A DNA stretch of 64,000 bases, from positions 46,223 through 110,222 of the forward strand of contig SUSZ01000005.1 of assembly GCA_015063165.1 (NCBI GenBank), written 5' to 3'. Shown here piece by piece: positions 15,825-24,783 of the stretch (position 1 is its first letter; every line of letters begins with the position of its first letter). The notes below the pieces were generated by a model that saw only the letters and a program-made list of their open reading frames with translations, was not told where the DNA came from and searched no databases. This DNA is from Thermoplasmata archaeon (GTDB taxonomy: Archaea > Thermoplasmatota > Thermoplasmata > Methanomassiliicoccales > Methanomethylophilaceae). The translations under genes were made by a program, and so were the position numbers.

Positions 15825-18740
15825 GTGGGCACGGAATGCTTCAGGGAGCTCGGCGTGGATCCCTTCAAGACATACACGCCCTCGGAGCTGGACCGCATCG
15901 TCAGCGAGAAGAGGAGCGAGTACGAGGTCCTGAAGTCGAAGGCCCAGACCGTTCCCGAGAAGAACAAGATAGGGAGGGAGCTGGACGCCCTTCCCGGGTA
16001 CCGCAAGGACCTGGCCGACGCCGGGTGCCGTTCCAAGGCTCAGGAAGAGGTCCTGGCCATAGTCACGAAGGACCTGGAGCGCCATCTCTTCCACCGCATC
16101 GACGGATCCTCCGTGTTCTTCGAGAAGCAGATAGACGACATACTGGAGCCGGCTAGGAAGAAGAACTGGAACGTCGGACCGGAAGTCGTGGGCCACATCA
16201 AGGGAGCGTCCCTGGTCAGCGAGAGCGACTTCAAGGACATCCCCGCGGACAACGCGTTCAACATCCTGAAGCTCCTCGGAACCGACGATATCGTGTCTTG
16301 GACCAACGGGGCCATCAGCAAGCTGTACTCCGAAGGAAGCGACAAGGTCCCCGCGAAGGTGTCCGCCGAGACCTCTTTCCCGACGTTCAAGTCGACCATC
16401 ATGACCCTGGCCGCCAGGGCGCAGAAGTTCCAGAAGAACTCGCACTATCCGGATGCCGAGAAATACTCCGCCCTTCTGAAGAAGGTCACCCCGATGTTCA
16501 TGAACGAGGCCTCCTACACGAAGTTCAGGACCGCCATGGTCATGTACTCCGTCGAGGAGGAGCTCCAGTCCAGCACCACGTCCATGGACTTCCAGTCGAT
16601 CTCCTCCCTGATCAACACCAAGGTCGCCGGCAGGGGCGTGGATGTCAACGACGCCCTCCGCGAGCTTGAGAGGTTCTGCCTGTCCAAGGGTATAGTCGCC
16701 GACTTCTCCAAGGTGACCAAGGAATGCACCGTGTGCGGTTTCTGCGGGTGCAGGTTCGAGGCCGACAAGGAGACCAACTTCTGCCCTTACTGCAACAAGC
16801 CGATAGCGATAGACTGCCCTCGCTGCGGGGTCCGCAACCCCTCTTCCAATCTTCACTGCAAGGGGTGCGGCATCGATTTCTCTCTGATCTCCAACCTTCC
16901 GTTCATCGAGAAAGGCCTGAAAGAGGACATAAGGAACGGGAACCTGCTCTCCGTGAAGGAGACCCTGGCCAAGTTCGAAGGCTACGAGGATTTCGTGGAC
17001 AAGTCCCTGCTCAAGGAGGCGGACGGATTCCTGAAGGACACCAAGGCCCTGTTCGAGGAGCTGGATTCGATGGAGGCCGCCAAGAGGTACTGCGCCGCCT
17101 TGGAGAGGTGCGACGAATACCTCCGCGGACACTCCGCTTTCGACGAGATCAGCGACAGGAGGGCCGAGTACGCCGCCATAGTGGACGACATAGGCAAGAG
17201 GTTCAGAGCCGTCCCGGCGGGCTCCAGCGACCGCTACATAGCCCTCGTAGGGGAGTGCTCCGACCATCCCGACCTGATCAGATACTTCAACAGTAACCGT
17301 CCGCCCTCTCCCGCCAGCGTCACGGTGTCCCAGAACGAGGACGGCCATGTCCTCGTCTCGATGGACTCCCTTCCCCCGAAAGACGCCAGCTACCTCCTGG
17401 TCCGCAAGGAGGGCTCGTCCCCTCTGAACGAGAACGACGGGGTGCAGGTGGCGGAGACCAAGGACAAGGCGTACGTGGACCGCTCCATCTCGTTCGGAGT
17501 GGAGTACCGCTACGCCGTCTACGCCAAGCGCTGGGGGGTCACTTCCACTTCCGCCGCCCTTTCCAAGCCCATAGCGGTCTTCGCAGACGTCATAGACGCG
17601 TCCGCATCGCCTTCGGAGACAGGCATCCGTCTGGACTACAAGGTCCCGAAAGGATGCTCCAAGGTGCTGGTATACAGGTCGGAAGGGTCCGAGCCCTCCG
17701 CATCCGGGGTGCCTTACGCCGACAACGGGACGAAAAGCTTCTTCGTGGACAAGGACGCCCAGGACGACTCGACGACATACAGCTACAGGATCGTCGCCGA
17801 ATACTCGCAGAAGAGGGCCATACCCATGAGGACGAAGGGGGTCGTGGTCTCCTGCAAGCCGATGTCTCCGCCCGACCCGATATCGGACCTCTCGGTGAAG
17901 TTCGCTGGAGGGAGGTTCTCGGTCGGATGCACCTCCGAGGAGGACTACGAGCTGTACTTCTCCAAGGACGCAGCCGACATAGGCATGTCCACCTGCACGG
18001 TAGCGGATTTGGCCCACAGCGCGGAACGCATCGAGGGCATCATGAAGAGCGTGGAAGGGGTCCGCTCCTTCACCCTTCCCCCAGGGGCCGTCGGCAAGGT
18101 GTATCCTGTGGTCACGATAGGCGGCACGGCCATCATAGGCAACGGCGTCCACGTCTCCATGCTGGAGGACGTCTCGGACATCAGGACCGTGATGGACGGG
18201 GACGTCTGCAGCCTGACTTTCAAGTGGCCGAAGGACTGCGGGATGGCCAAGGTCGTCATGAGGTCCGACCGCTATCCTGCGGACGCTTCAGACGGCGAGG
18301 ACGACGTCACGATAATGCAGGAGAGGTACATCCGCGACGGGAACTTCAGGTTCAAGGTCCCGTTCCAGAGGACCTACGCCACTGTCTACGCCCAGTACGG
18401 ATCCAAGGGCAACTCCCAGGGATCCTCCATGATGCTGTCGTCCAGGCAGAACTTGCCCGAGATAAGGTACTCCTTCTCCTATTCGTTCCTAGGCAGGAAA
18501 TGCACCTGCAAGATTTCGGTATCGGACGATATCGACGCTCTGCCGGCGATGATCCTAAGAGGATTCGACAGGTCGATGCCGACGAAGAGCTCCATCGGGA
18601 AGACCTTGGAGGAGATCCCGGCGCAGGAGCTGCGCGGTTTCAATCTGGCCGTTCCCGTGGGAGCCCCGGCTAAGAACATGAAGCTGTTCTTCGTCGATGC
18701 GGACGATAACAGGAGATACCGCCTCATCCACCCTGTCTGA
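15825..18740 (+). CDS. Large zinc-ribbon and beta-sandwich (Fn3-like) protein of the cassette
   Basis: 971 residues from a GTG 4 nt after the Hsp70-vWA stop. Residues 1-60 (CFRELGVDPFKTYTPSELD) look like a degenerate J-domain, though no HPD motif is present. A helical region spans about 60-295. Clustered zinc ribbons lie near 302-350 (CTVCGFCGC, CPYC, CPRCG, CKGCG). A helical segment follows, then repeated beta-sandwich units resembling fibronectin type III from about 495 to 970. No signal peptide or membrane helix is visible, so it is probably cytosolic. It may act as a scaffold or co-chaperone for the neighbouring Hsp70s. That is inferred from position and the J-like start. Confidence 0.65.
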   Translation: MGTECFRELGVDPFKTYTPSELDRIVSEKRSEYEVLKSKAQTVPEKNKIGRELDALPGYRKDLADAGCRSKAQEEVLAIVTKDLERHLFHRIDGSSVFFEKQIDDILEPARKKNWNVGPEVVGHIKGASLVSESDFKDIPADNAFNILKLLGTDDIVSWTNGAISKLYSEGSDKVPAKVSAETSFPTFKSTIMTLAARAQKFQKNSHYPDAEKYSALLKKVTPMFMNEASYTKFRTAMVMYSVEEELQSSTTSMDFQSISSLINTKVAGRGVDVNDALRELERFCLSKGIVADFSKVTKECTVCGFCGCRFEADKETNFCPYCNKPIAIDCPRCGVRNPSSNLHCKGCGIDFSLISNLPFIEKGLKEDIRNGNLLSVKETLAKFEGYEDFVDKSLLKEADGFLKDTKALFEELDSMEAAKRYCAALERCDEYLRGHSAFDEISDRRAEYAAIVDDIGKRFRAVPAGSSDRYIALVGECSDHPDLIRYFNSNRPPSPASVTVSQNEDGHVLVSMDSLPPKDASYLLVRKEGSSPLNENDGVQVAETKDKAYVDRSISFGVEYRYAVYAKRWGVTSTSAALSKPIAVFADVIDASASPSETGIRLDYKVPKGCSKVLVYRSEGSEPSASGVPYADNGTKSFFVDKDAQDDSTTYSYRIVAEYSQKRAIPMRTKGVVVSCKPMSPPDPISDLSVKFAGGRFSVGCTSEEDYELYFSKDAADIGMSTCTVADLAHSAERIEGIMKSVEGVRSFTLPPGAVGKVYPVVTIGGTAIIGNGVHVSMLEDVSDIRTVMDGDVCSLTFKWPKDCGMAKVVMRSDRYPADASDGEDDVTIMQERYIRDGNFRFKVPFQRTYATVYAQYGSKGNSQGSSMMLSSRQNLPEIRYSFSYSFLGRKCTCKISVSDDIDALPAMILRGFDRSMPTKSSIGKTLEEIPAQELRGFNLAVPVGAPAKNMKLFFVDADDNRRYRLIHPV

Positions 18741-18748
18741 GGACGGAC

Positions 18749-19399
18749 TCACTCTTCGTGCTTCCCGATGTAGCGGTACACGTTGACCTTCTCGGGCAGG
18801 AGAACCTTGTCGTCGAGCACGTATCCCGAGCTGACCACCTCGGCCACGGTCTTGTTCAGGGCGGGGTTCTCGGTGTCGATGACCTTCGCCTTGTTGTGCC
18901 TCGGGTACTCGTAAGGGGTGCCGGCCTCGTCGCGGAACCTGACCGCTCCGTTGACCAGGAGGATCTCCTCCAGCATGTCTCCGAAGTTGCACACCGCGTC
19001 TATGGCGTCATCGATGGTGACGCTGTCCCTGTTCTTCTCCATCCTCTCCACGAGGTCGTCCGCGGCCTCTCTGACGTTGGCAACCTTGATCAGGAGCGAC
19101 TTCACGGAGGACTTCTTGACGTCCGTGAGCTCGCCCTTCATGGTCTTGTCGAACTGGGACAGGACCTCGTAGGACATCATCCTCTCGGAGGCCAGGGAGG
19201 TCAGCTTGTCCATCTTGGCCAGGAGCTCGTCGATCCTTGCATCTGGGGCAGGCGCTGTCTCGGGGGCCGGAGTCTCCACGCATCCGGGGCATTCTTCGAC
19301 AGGAGTCTCGGTGGTCTCCTCGACCACGGGCTGCTCTTGGGGCTCTTCGCAGGGCGAAGCGGTGTTCTCGGGTTCGTTGTTGACCTGCATCTCTTCCAT
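18749..19399 (-). CDS. GrpE-like nucleotide exchange factor
   Basis: 216 residues. Residues 1-70 are acidic, Pro/Thr-rich and likely disordered, with a lone CPGC pair. Then comes a long helix (ARIDELLAKMDKLTSLASERM) and the GrpE head domain, ending in the diagnostic VVSSGYVLDDKVLLPEKVNV, compared with the usual GYxLxDRVLRPAxVxV. GrpE releases ADP from Hsp70. The gene converges on the zinc-ribbon gene with 8 nt between stops, so it has its own promoter, yet it belongs functionally with the two Hsp70s of the cassette. Two in-frame ATGs (codons 1 and 4) could serve as start. Confidence 0.8.
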   Translation of the reverse strand: MEEMQVNNEPENTASPCEEPQEQPVVEETTETPVEECPGCVETPAPETAPAPDARIDELLAKMDKLTSLASERMMSYEVLSQFDKTMKGELTDVKKSSVKSLLIKVANVREAADDLVERMEKNRDSVTIDDAIDAVCNFGDMLEEILLVNGAVRFRDEAGTPYEYPRHNKAKVIDTENPALNKTVAEVVSSGYVLDDKVLLPEKVNVYRYIGKHEE

Positions 19400-19559
19400 G
19401 GGCTGTCATCGTCTAGCAGATTTAAACAAGGTCGCACGGGTTTCTCAGAATCTTAGGCTGAAAGGATCAGATTGACGATAACATTCCGAAGAGCATGGTC
19501 GTGCTGCCCAGGCTTATCGGCCTTGCCGAACGTTATTAGGATGCAACTGTTGCTGGATC

Positions 19560-19910
19560 TCAGCCCATTCTGTCAAGAACGCTTCTGGCCCAGGGTACGG
19601 TGTCCTCATATTCCTCCCTGTCGAACGAGAGCTGCTCGGGGATCTCGGAGAAAAGCTCGGACCTCATCTCGCATTCGCCGTCGGTCTTCCCGACTATGAC
19701 CGCTGCGCACACGTCGCAGTAGCCCAGGTCGCGGACTTCCAGGACCTTTATCCTGTATCCGGCCTCCTCCTCGAACTCGCGGACGGCCGCCTCTTCGGAG
19801 GTCTCCCCTTCCTCCACATGGCCGCCGGGCATCTCCCAGCCGCCGCGGCGCTCGTTGTAGACCATCAGGAAGCGGTCCTCGTCGAAAGCTACAGCGTAGG
19901 CGGTCCTCAT
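19560..19910 (-). CDS. Nudix hydrolase
   Basis: 116 residues. The Nudix box is intact: GGHVEEGETSEEAAVREF followed by EEEAGY matches GX5EX7REUXEEXGU. The enzyme hydrolyses a nucleoside diphosphate linked to another group; the substrate cannot be told from sequence, though 8-oxo-dGTP or dinucleotides are common. It starts 1 nt after the fibrillarin stop on the same strand, so the two share a transcript. Confidence 0.88.
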   Translation of the reverse strand: MRTAYAVAFDEDRFLMVYNERRGGWEMPGGHVEEGETSEEAAVREFEEEAGYRIKVLEVRDLGYCDVCAAVIVGKTDGECEMRSELFSEIPEQLSFDREEYEDTVPWARSVLDRMG

Positions 19911-19911
19911 G

Positions 19912-20571
19912 TCAGCGCCTCTCGAACACGATCATCTCGTGGGACTTCTCGTAGGGCTCGATGGACTTGGCATCTAGGATATGGAAGCCTCTGTCGCGTA
20001 TCCTGGCCTCCGCCATGGAGAATATGCTCTCGGGCGAAGCGGTCACGTCCTCGGAGCGTGCCTTGACGGCCACCATCCCGAACTGGGCGTTGTACGCGTC
20101 CATGTTGTCGCAGATGATGTCCGCCTGTCTCTTCTGGGCCACGTCCTGGTAGACCACGTCCACGGAGTCCACGAAAACGGAGTACTCCTCGGGCTTGGTG
20201 GCGTCTCCGAGGATGGGCATCATGTTGGGACGGGTGTCGCAGGTCCCTACCAGGTCCCTGAACATCCTCTGGGCGAACTCCACACAGTAGACCTTGCCTT
20301 CCGGGCAGATGTCCGCCACATGTGAAGCCGTGGTCCCGCTGGAAGCTCCAAGATACAGGACCTTGCTGTCGCTTCTGAAGGGGAAGGCCCTTCCTCCCAC
20401 GGACAGGTATGCGGAGAGCTTGCTCCTCCTGGGATCCCACTCCCTGTATTCCGTCTTGGAGACGGTTACGAGTCTCTCTCCGTAGATCCTCTTCCCGGGC
20501 GAGAGCGATTCCGTGTACAGGCGCCCTCTTTCAGAGAAGACCCTTCCGAACGTGCGGTCGACAGCTTCCAT
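19912..20571 (-). CDS. flpA: Fibrillarin-like rRNA/tRNA 2'-O-methyltransferase
   Basis: 219 residues. The SAM-binding core VLYLGASSGTTASHVADI is near residue 71, and DVVYQDVAQKRQADI and VAVKARSED are further catalytic-region motifs. The C/D box RNA-guided complex (fibrillarin, Nop5, L7Ae) methylates rRNA and tRNA ribose. Nop5 is usually adjacent in archaea but is not seen here. A Nudix gene follows directly. Confidence 0.92.
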   Translation of the reverse strand: MEAVDRTFGRVFSERGRLYTESLSPGKRIYGERLVTVSKTEYREWDPRRSKLSAYLSVGGRAFPFRSDSKVLYLGASSGTTASHVADICPEGKVYCVEFAQRMFRDLVGTCDTRPNMMPILGDATKPEEYSVFVDSVDVVYQDVAQKRQADIICDNMDAYNAQFGMVAVKARSEDVTASPESIFSMAEARIRDRGFHILDAKSIEPYEKSHEMIVFERR

Positions 20572-20650
20572 TATGCTGGCCCATAGTTGCCCGAATATAA
20601 ACCGTTGAGGGAGACGTGAAAGATGAACGAGATGAAAGAGAAGAGAAAAG

Positions 20651-20772
20651 TGCAGACAGCGTGCCTGAGTTCCCGTACGCTTGCGCAGTACAGTACAGAC
20701 AGGTACGCGGGCGGACTTTACTGCCGGGTTCGGGATGGGACCGGGTGTTGCCCCGCCGCTATGGCCGTCTTG
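20651..20772 (-). rRNA. rrf: 5S ribosomal RNA
   Basis: On the minus strand the sequence carries the conserved 5S loop, CCCATCCCGAACCCGG, and terminal helix I formed by AGACGGC (20770-20764) and GCTGTCT (20660-20654). Length is about 120 nt, and the ends are approximate. No 16S or 23S gene lies beside it, in line with unlinked rRNA genes in Thermoplasmata. A TTTAAATATT TATA box lies about 25 nt upstream, around 20794-20803. Confidence 0.88.
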
Positions 20773-20953
20773 CAGATACGCGTATCATGCACCAATATTT
20801 AAAATTTGTGTAAGAAAAGGGTATCTGGATTCTGTTAAATTTGTTTTCAGGGAATCAGTTGGACGAGTTCCGATTCGATTTCTTGAGGGGCGTCCTCGCA
20901 TCCATTTTTCCTGCAGGGAAATGACCATCTATACGCACGTTATCGGGGTGCGC

Positions 20954-22564
20954 ATGATAACGATCGAGACGCTCTCCGGCATCGCAGATGCGGTGCAGGA
21001 AGCGATCGCCAAGATTCCCGATTCAGCTTCCAAGAGGGAGAAGGTCTGCATGGGCGCAGATGGAACTCCGACGTCGCAGATCGATAAGATTGCCGAGAAC
21101 GCTGCTCTGATGTACATAGAGCGCAACAGCATCCCTCTCAACATCCTCAGCGAGGAGATAGGCTTCGTCGACAACGGCTCCGAGGAGACGCTCGTCATGG
21201 ACCCCATAGACGGAACCTCCAACGCTATCGCCTCGATCCCTTACTACACCGTCTCTCTGGCTGTAGGGAAGTCCCGCCTCTCCGACATCCGTCTGGGATA
21301 CCTCCGCAACCTGGCCACCGGCGACGTCTACTGCGCCGAGAAGGGCAAGGGCGCATACAAGAACGGGGAGCCCATGCACGTCCGCAGGGCTGACCTCAAC
21401 GAGCTTTTCATGATGATATATCAGGGCAACTGCGCCCATCCGGACTCCGTCGCGCTTGCTAAGAGGGTGAAGTCGTCCCGCTCGTTCGGATGCGCCTCCT
21501 TGGAGATGGCCATCGTGGCCGAGGGAGAGTCCGACGGATACTACATGAACTCCGCCAGGTACACCCGCGCCATCAGGGTCGTCGACATAGCGGCGAGCTA
21601 CATCATCCTCAAGGAGGCAGGAGGAGAGGTCTACGACCTGGACGGAGCCGTCATGGACATGCCCTTCGACCTGGACCACAGGTCCAACTTTCTGGCCGTC
21701 GGAGACCGCAAGGTGTTCGACTTCGTGATGAAGAACGACGTCTTGCCGCACGACGGCCTAGTGTACGGGGTCTACACCAACGTGTCCATACGCAATGCCG
21801 CCGAATACACGAAGCAGGTCATAGACGCTCTGGAGGGCCAGGATTACATCGTGGACAGCGAGATAGCCGCTGTGCTGGGCATCCCCGGGACCCCCCTTCA
21901 GGAGATGGACGCCGATATCGTGATAGTGATAGGAGGCGACGGAACCCTTCTCAGAGCCATGCAGAATACCGACGTCCCTGTCATCGGGATAAACGGGGGG
22001 AGCGTGGGATTCCTTGCCGAGATAGATAAGGAGCACATCGCCGAGGGTATCTCCCGCCTGCTGGCAGGGGATTACGCCATGGACACCCGTTTCAAGATAG
22101 CCTCCTGGTACGACGGAGGGTACCTTCCGGATTCGGTGAATGAAGCCGTCGTCCACACCGACACCGTGGCCAAGATTCGCCATTACAGGGTGTACGTGGA
22201 CGACATCCTCGCAGCGGACTTCCGCGCGGACGGGGTGGTCATATCCACCCCTACCGGGTCCACCTGCTACGCCATGAGCCTGGGAGCGCCGTACATGGAT
22301 CCGAACGTGGAGGCCATGCTGATCGTCCCCATGGCGCCGTACAAGTACACCACCCGTCCGTTCCTGGTGCCGGCGACCTCCAAGGTCACGGTCGAGAACG
22401 TGATGAACAAGGGCTGCATGATTGTCCTGGACGGCCAGAGCGAGACCAAGATGCATGGCGAGTCTTCCATCCAGTTCATGATGTCGTCCAAGAAGGCGCG
22501 CCTCATCCGCTTCAAGGACGACTTCTACTCCCGTGTCCGCGAGAAGCTGGTGAACGGCGAATGA
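20954..22564 (+). CDS. Bifunctional NADP phosphatase/NAD kinase
   Basis: 536 residues, a fusion of two enzymes. The N-terminal half is an inositol-monophosphatase fold, with SEEIGFV and the metal-binding DPIDGTSNAIA near residue 82. The C-terminal half (about 265-536) is an ATP-NAD kinase with GGDGTLLRAM, NGGSVGFLAEID and TPTGSTCYAMS. The same fusion is known from Methanocaldococcus jannaschii (MJ0917), where it both makes and removes NADP. I use the ATG at 20954, since the upstream open frame overlaps the 5S rRNA gene. The stop overlaps the ATG of the JAMM gene. Confidence 0.92.
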   Translation: MITIETLSGIADAVQEAIAKIPDSASKREKVCMGADGTPTSQIDKIAENAALMYIERNSIPLNILSEEIGFVDNGSEETLVMDPIDGTSNAIASIPYYTVSLAVGKSRLSDIRLGYLRNLATGDVYCAEKGKGAYKNGEPMHVRRADLNELFMMIYQGNCAHPDSVALAKRVKSSRSFGCASLEMAIVAEGESDGYYMNSARYTRAIRVVDIAASYIILKEAGGEVYDLDGAVMDMPFDLDHRSNFLAVGDRKVFDFVMKNDVLPHDGLVYGVYTNVSIRNAAEYTKQVIDALEGQDYIVDSEIAAVLGIPGTPLQEMDADIVIVIGGDGTLLRAMQNTDVPVIGINGGSVGFLAEIDKEHIAEGISRLLAGDYAMDTRFKIASWYDGGYLPDSVNEAVVHTDTVAKIRHYRVYVDDILAADFRADGVVISTPTGSTCYAMSLGAPYMDPNVEAMLIVPMAPYKYTTRPFLVPATSKVTVENVMNKGCMIVLDGQSETKMHGESSIQFMMSSKKARLIRFKDDFYSRVREKLVNGE

Positions 22565-22935
22565 ACCGCATCGTCGGCATCGACATAGACTTCATCGACG
22601 GGTTCAACCAGGCCGCCCGCTCCACCTATCCGGACGAGTTCCTCTGCATGACCCGCGAGATAGACGGGATAATCTCGGAGATGATTCTCCTCCCCGGCAC
22701 GGTCTACGGGGACAGCCACAGCTTCCTCAACCAGTGGATGGCCCCGATAGACTACAACATCGCTGGTTCCGCCCATTCCCATCCGGGGTACTCCAACCAG
22801 GCCTCGGACGCGGACCTGGACTGGTTCAGGAACATGGGCGGCGTGCATCTGATTACGTGCCAGCCGTACGACCGTCACAGCTGGAAGGCCTACGACTCCA
22901 GCGGCAACGTCCTGGACCTCGAGATAATTTACTGA
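22561..22935 (+). CDS. JAMM/MPN-domain metalloprotease-like protein
   Basis: 124 residues. The JAMM zinc motif is present: HSHP in GSAHSHPGYSNQASDAD, giving H-x-H-P followed by S-x-x-D spacing, with an upstream Glu in MTREIDGI. Single-domain archaeal JAMM proteins can cleave ubiquitin-like SAMP conjugates or activate sulfur-carrier proteins. The target here is unknown. Its ATG overlaps the NAD kinase stop (ATGA), so the two are translationally coupled. It converges on the phosphohexomutase-like gene with a 7-nt overlap. Confidence 0.82.
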   Translation: MNRIVGIDIDFIDGFNQAARSTYPDEFLCMTREIDGIISEMILLPGTVYGDSHSFLNQWMAPIDYNIAGSAHSHPGYSNQASDADLDWFRNMGGVHLITCQPYDRHSWKAYDSSGNVLDLEIIY

Positions 22936-24242
22936 GTGCGGGAGCAGGACTTCACCAGGTCGGTCGCCGTCTCCATCAGGCCGATGAGGTAGGCCTTGTC
23001 GGTGGATTCGGCGAAGATCTCCACGGCGGACTCCACCGGAGGACCTACGAGGAACCATCCCTCGTCCATGTCCACGCGCCACCCGTCGGAGCATGCGTAT
23101 CTGAACCCTCCGGATTCCTTCATCCTCTCGTTCAGGGCGTGGACGAAGATGTTGTCCTCGCACTCCAGACGGATGCAGGCGGAGCTCCTGTAGAGAGCGG
23201 GCATGGATTCCGCCATCCTCTTCAGGCTTTCAGAGTTCGCTATGTGGGAGATGACAGCTGCGGTGTGGATCCCGTCGGGTGCAGGAAGGCCTTTGTAGAG
23301 AATCCTGTCCCCGCAGACGGCGAGGTCGGCGTTCTCCTTCACCATCGCGGAAGCTACATCGGCGATGTGGCGGGAGGAAAGAAGATATTCGGATCCGTCC
23401 ACGTTGTTCTCGGCGAACGCCATCTCCACCAGGGAGGAAGTGTCCATCGAGGCTATCATCCTCTTGGGCCTGAGGGCCTTGACGACCATGGACATGGCTT
23501 TGATCGGGTCCACGACATCTCCGTCCTCGTCTATGACGGTGGCTCTGCTCCCTATGCGGTCCAGCCCTATGCCGACGCATCCTTCCTTGTTGGAGATGAA
23601 GTCGTGGAGCCACTCGAACTCCTGGGTGTCGGCGCTGGGCTCCTTGGGCACGAAGTCCTCGTCGCAGTGAGCGTTGATCGAGATGACCTCTATCCCCGCC
23701 TTGGTCAGGATCTGGGGAGCGGATTCCGCTACGGCGCCGCATCCGCAGTCGATGACCACGGGGGCTCCGGTTATCTCTCCCAGGACTGATGCCATGTAGT
23801 CGTTGTAGTCCTTCACCGCGCGGGTGTAGAGGATCCTCTTCCCCAGATTGCTGTGGTCAGGAGACTTGAGTCCGCTGCTGATCGTGGAAAGGTGACGGAC
23901 CTGCTCCCCGGTGAAGGGGCTGCCGTCCTTGTTGAACATCCTGTATCCGCTCAGATGGCCGTAGACGCTGCTCTCGGTCACGAACACGGAGCAGTCGCAC
24001 ATCCTTGCAACGTAAGCTGCTGCTGGCTCCGGGGCGCATCCCGCGTCCATCACGTCCGTTCCCTGGGATAGTATCCCGGAGATCAGGGTCTCTTTCATCA
24101 TGCGGCTGCTCTTCATCCTGTCCGAGACCACCGCTACGCATCTGTGGCCAGAGGCTATGGCGCGGCCCAGCTCGATGCCCGATTCAGGGGTCATCGTGCC
24201 GCCTGGGGCGTACCTCAGCGGGAGGCTGACATTCTGAAGCAT
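22929..24242 (-). CDS. Phosphohexomutase-family protein with altered active site
   Basis: 437 residues, the normal length for archaeal phosphomannomutase/phosphoglucosamine mutase. The four-domain pattern is recognisable (RYAPGGTMTPESGIELGRAIA at the start; a C-terminal domain with SDGWRVDMDEGWFLV). The catalytic TASHNP loop is replaced by TESSVYGHLSGYRMF. The metal loop DGDGDR is replaced by DRIGSR in GIGLDRIGSRATVIDEDGD. Sugar-phosphate contacts near the C-terminus remain. It is probably not a normal mutase; a regulatory or binding role is possible. It stops at TAA. Confidence 0.8.
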   Translation of the reverse strand: MLQNVSLPLRYAPGGTMTPESGIELGRAIASGHRCVAVVSDRMKSSRMMKETLISGILSQGTDVMDAGCAPEPAAAYVARMCDCSVFVTESSVYGHLSGYRMFNKDGSPFTGEQVRHLSTISSGLKSPDHSNLGKRILYTRAVKDYNDYMASVLGEITGAPVVIDCGCGAVAESAPQILTKAGIEVISINAHCDEDFVPKEPSADTQEFEWLHDFISNKEGCVGIGLDRIGSRATVIDEDGDVVDPIKAMSMVVKALRPKRMIASMDTSSLVEMAFAENNVDGSEYLLSSRHIADVASAMVKENADLAVCGDRILYKGLPAPDGIHTAAVISHIANSESLKRMAESMPALYRSSACIRLECEDNIFVHALNERMKESGGFRYACSDGWRVDMDEGWFLVGPPVESAVEIFAESTDKAYLIGLMETATDLVKSCSRTQ

Positions 24243-24424
24243 GGACCCGCCTATACTCCAATGTTCATATGCGTTTTGGTGGTTTATATGATAGAAAATG
24301 GATGTTACATCCAGTATTTAGTAAATATAATGCAGTTGGATTGATTCAACATCAATTTTTTTCTTTTATTGTTTTAACGATGTTTTTTATACTGAGTCTG
24401 GCCATATGTCTACGAGGTGTCCAA

Positions 24425-24685
24425 ATGTCTATGGAACTCATCAGCGTGGAGAAGGCAAAGAAGATAGCCGAAACAAAAGGATTGAAGCCTGGAAGAGTAA
24501 AGGGCACCGAGGGAATTCAGTTCACCAAGGGCAGCAACAACAGGCTCGAGGTGATTTCATGGGCCGATTTCGAGAAGATCCTCAAGAAGAGGAAGCTTGC
24601 GATCTACGAGTCTGGCGGCTGGATGAAGATCATGAACGCTCCCTCGGGAAAGTCTGCAACAAGTTCAAATAAGAAGAAACAATGA
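24425..24685 (+). CDS. Small basic protein of unknown function
   Basis: 86 residues, Lys-rich, starting MSMELISVEKAKKIAETKG and ending in a low-complexity SSNKKKQ tail. No cysteines, signal peptide or membrane segment are present. The ATG at 24425 follows an AT-rich promoter with TTTTTTATAC at about 24381-24390; longer in-frame upstream reading is AT-rich and non-coding in composition. tRNA-Leu begins 14 nt after its stop. I do not recognise the family. Confidence 0.6.
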   Translation: MSMELISVEKAKKIAETKGLKPGRVKGTEGIQFTKGSNNRLEVISWADFEKILKKRKLAIYESGGWMKIMNAPSGKSATSSNKKKQ

Positions 24686-24698
24686 GGGTGTCTGGACT

Positions 24699-24783
24699 GC
24701 AAGGGTATCCGAGCCTGGCCAAAGGAGATAGGTTCAGGGCCTATTCTCGTAGGAGTTCGAGGGTTCAAATCCCTTCCCTTGCA
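24699..24783 (+). tRNA. tRNA-Leu (CAG)
   Basis: 85-nt class II tRNA. Acceptor GCAAGGG/CCCTTGC, anticodon stem ATAGG/CCTAT around TTCAGGG (anticodon CAG), a variable arm TCTCGTAGGAG, and T-arm GAGGG-TTCAAAT-CCCTT. Discriminator A at 24783 is followed by CCA at 24784-24786, so this gene encodes its CCA end, unlike the other tRNAs in the window. It lies 14 nt after the small basic protein gene and may share its transcript. Confidence 0.93.

Noticed and set aside
24344-24359. Imperfect palindrome GTTGGATTGATTCAAC before the small gene at 24425
   Set aside because: Only 12 of 16 positions match and no second copy was found, so it is not called as an operator.
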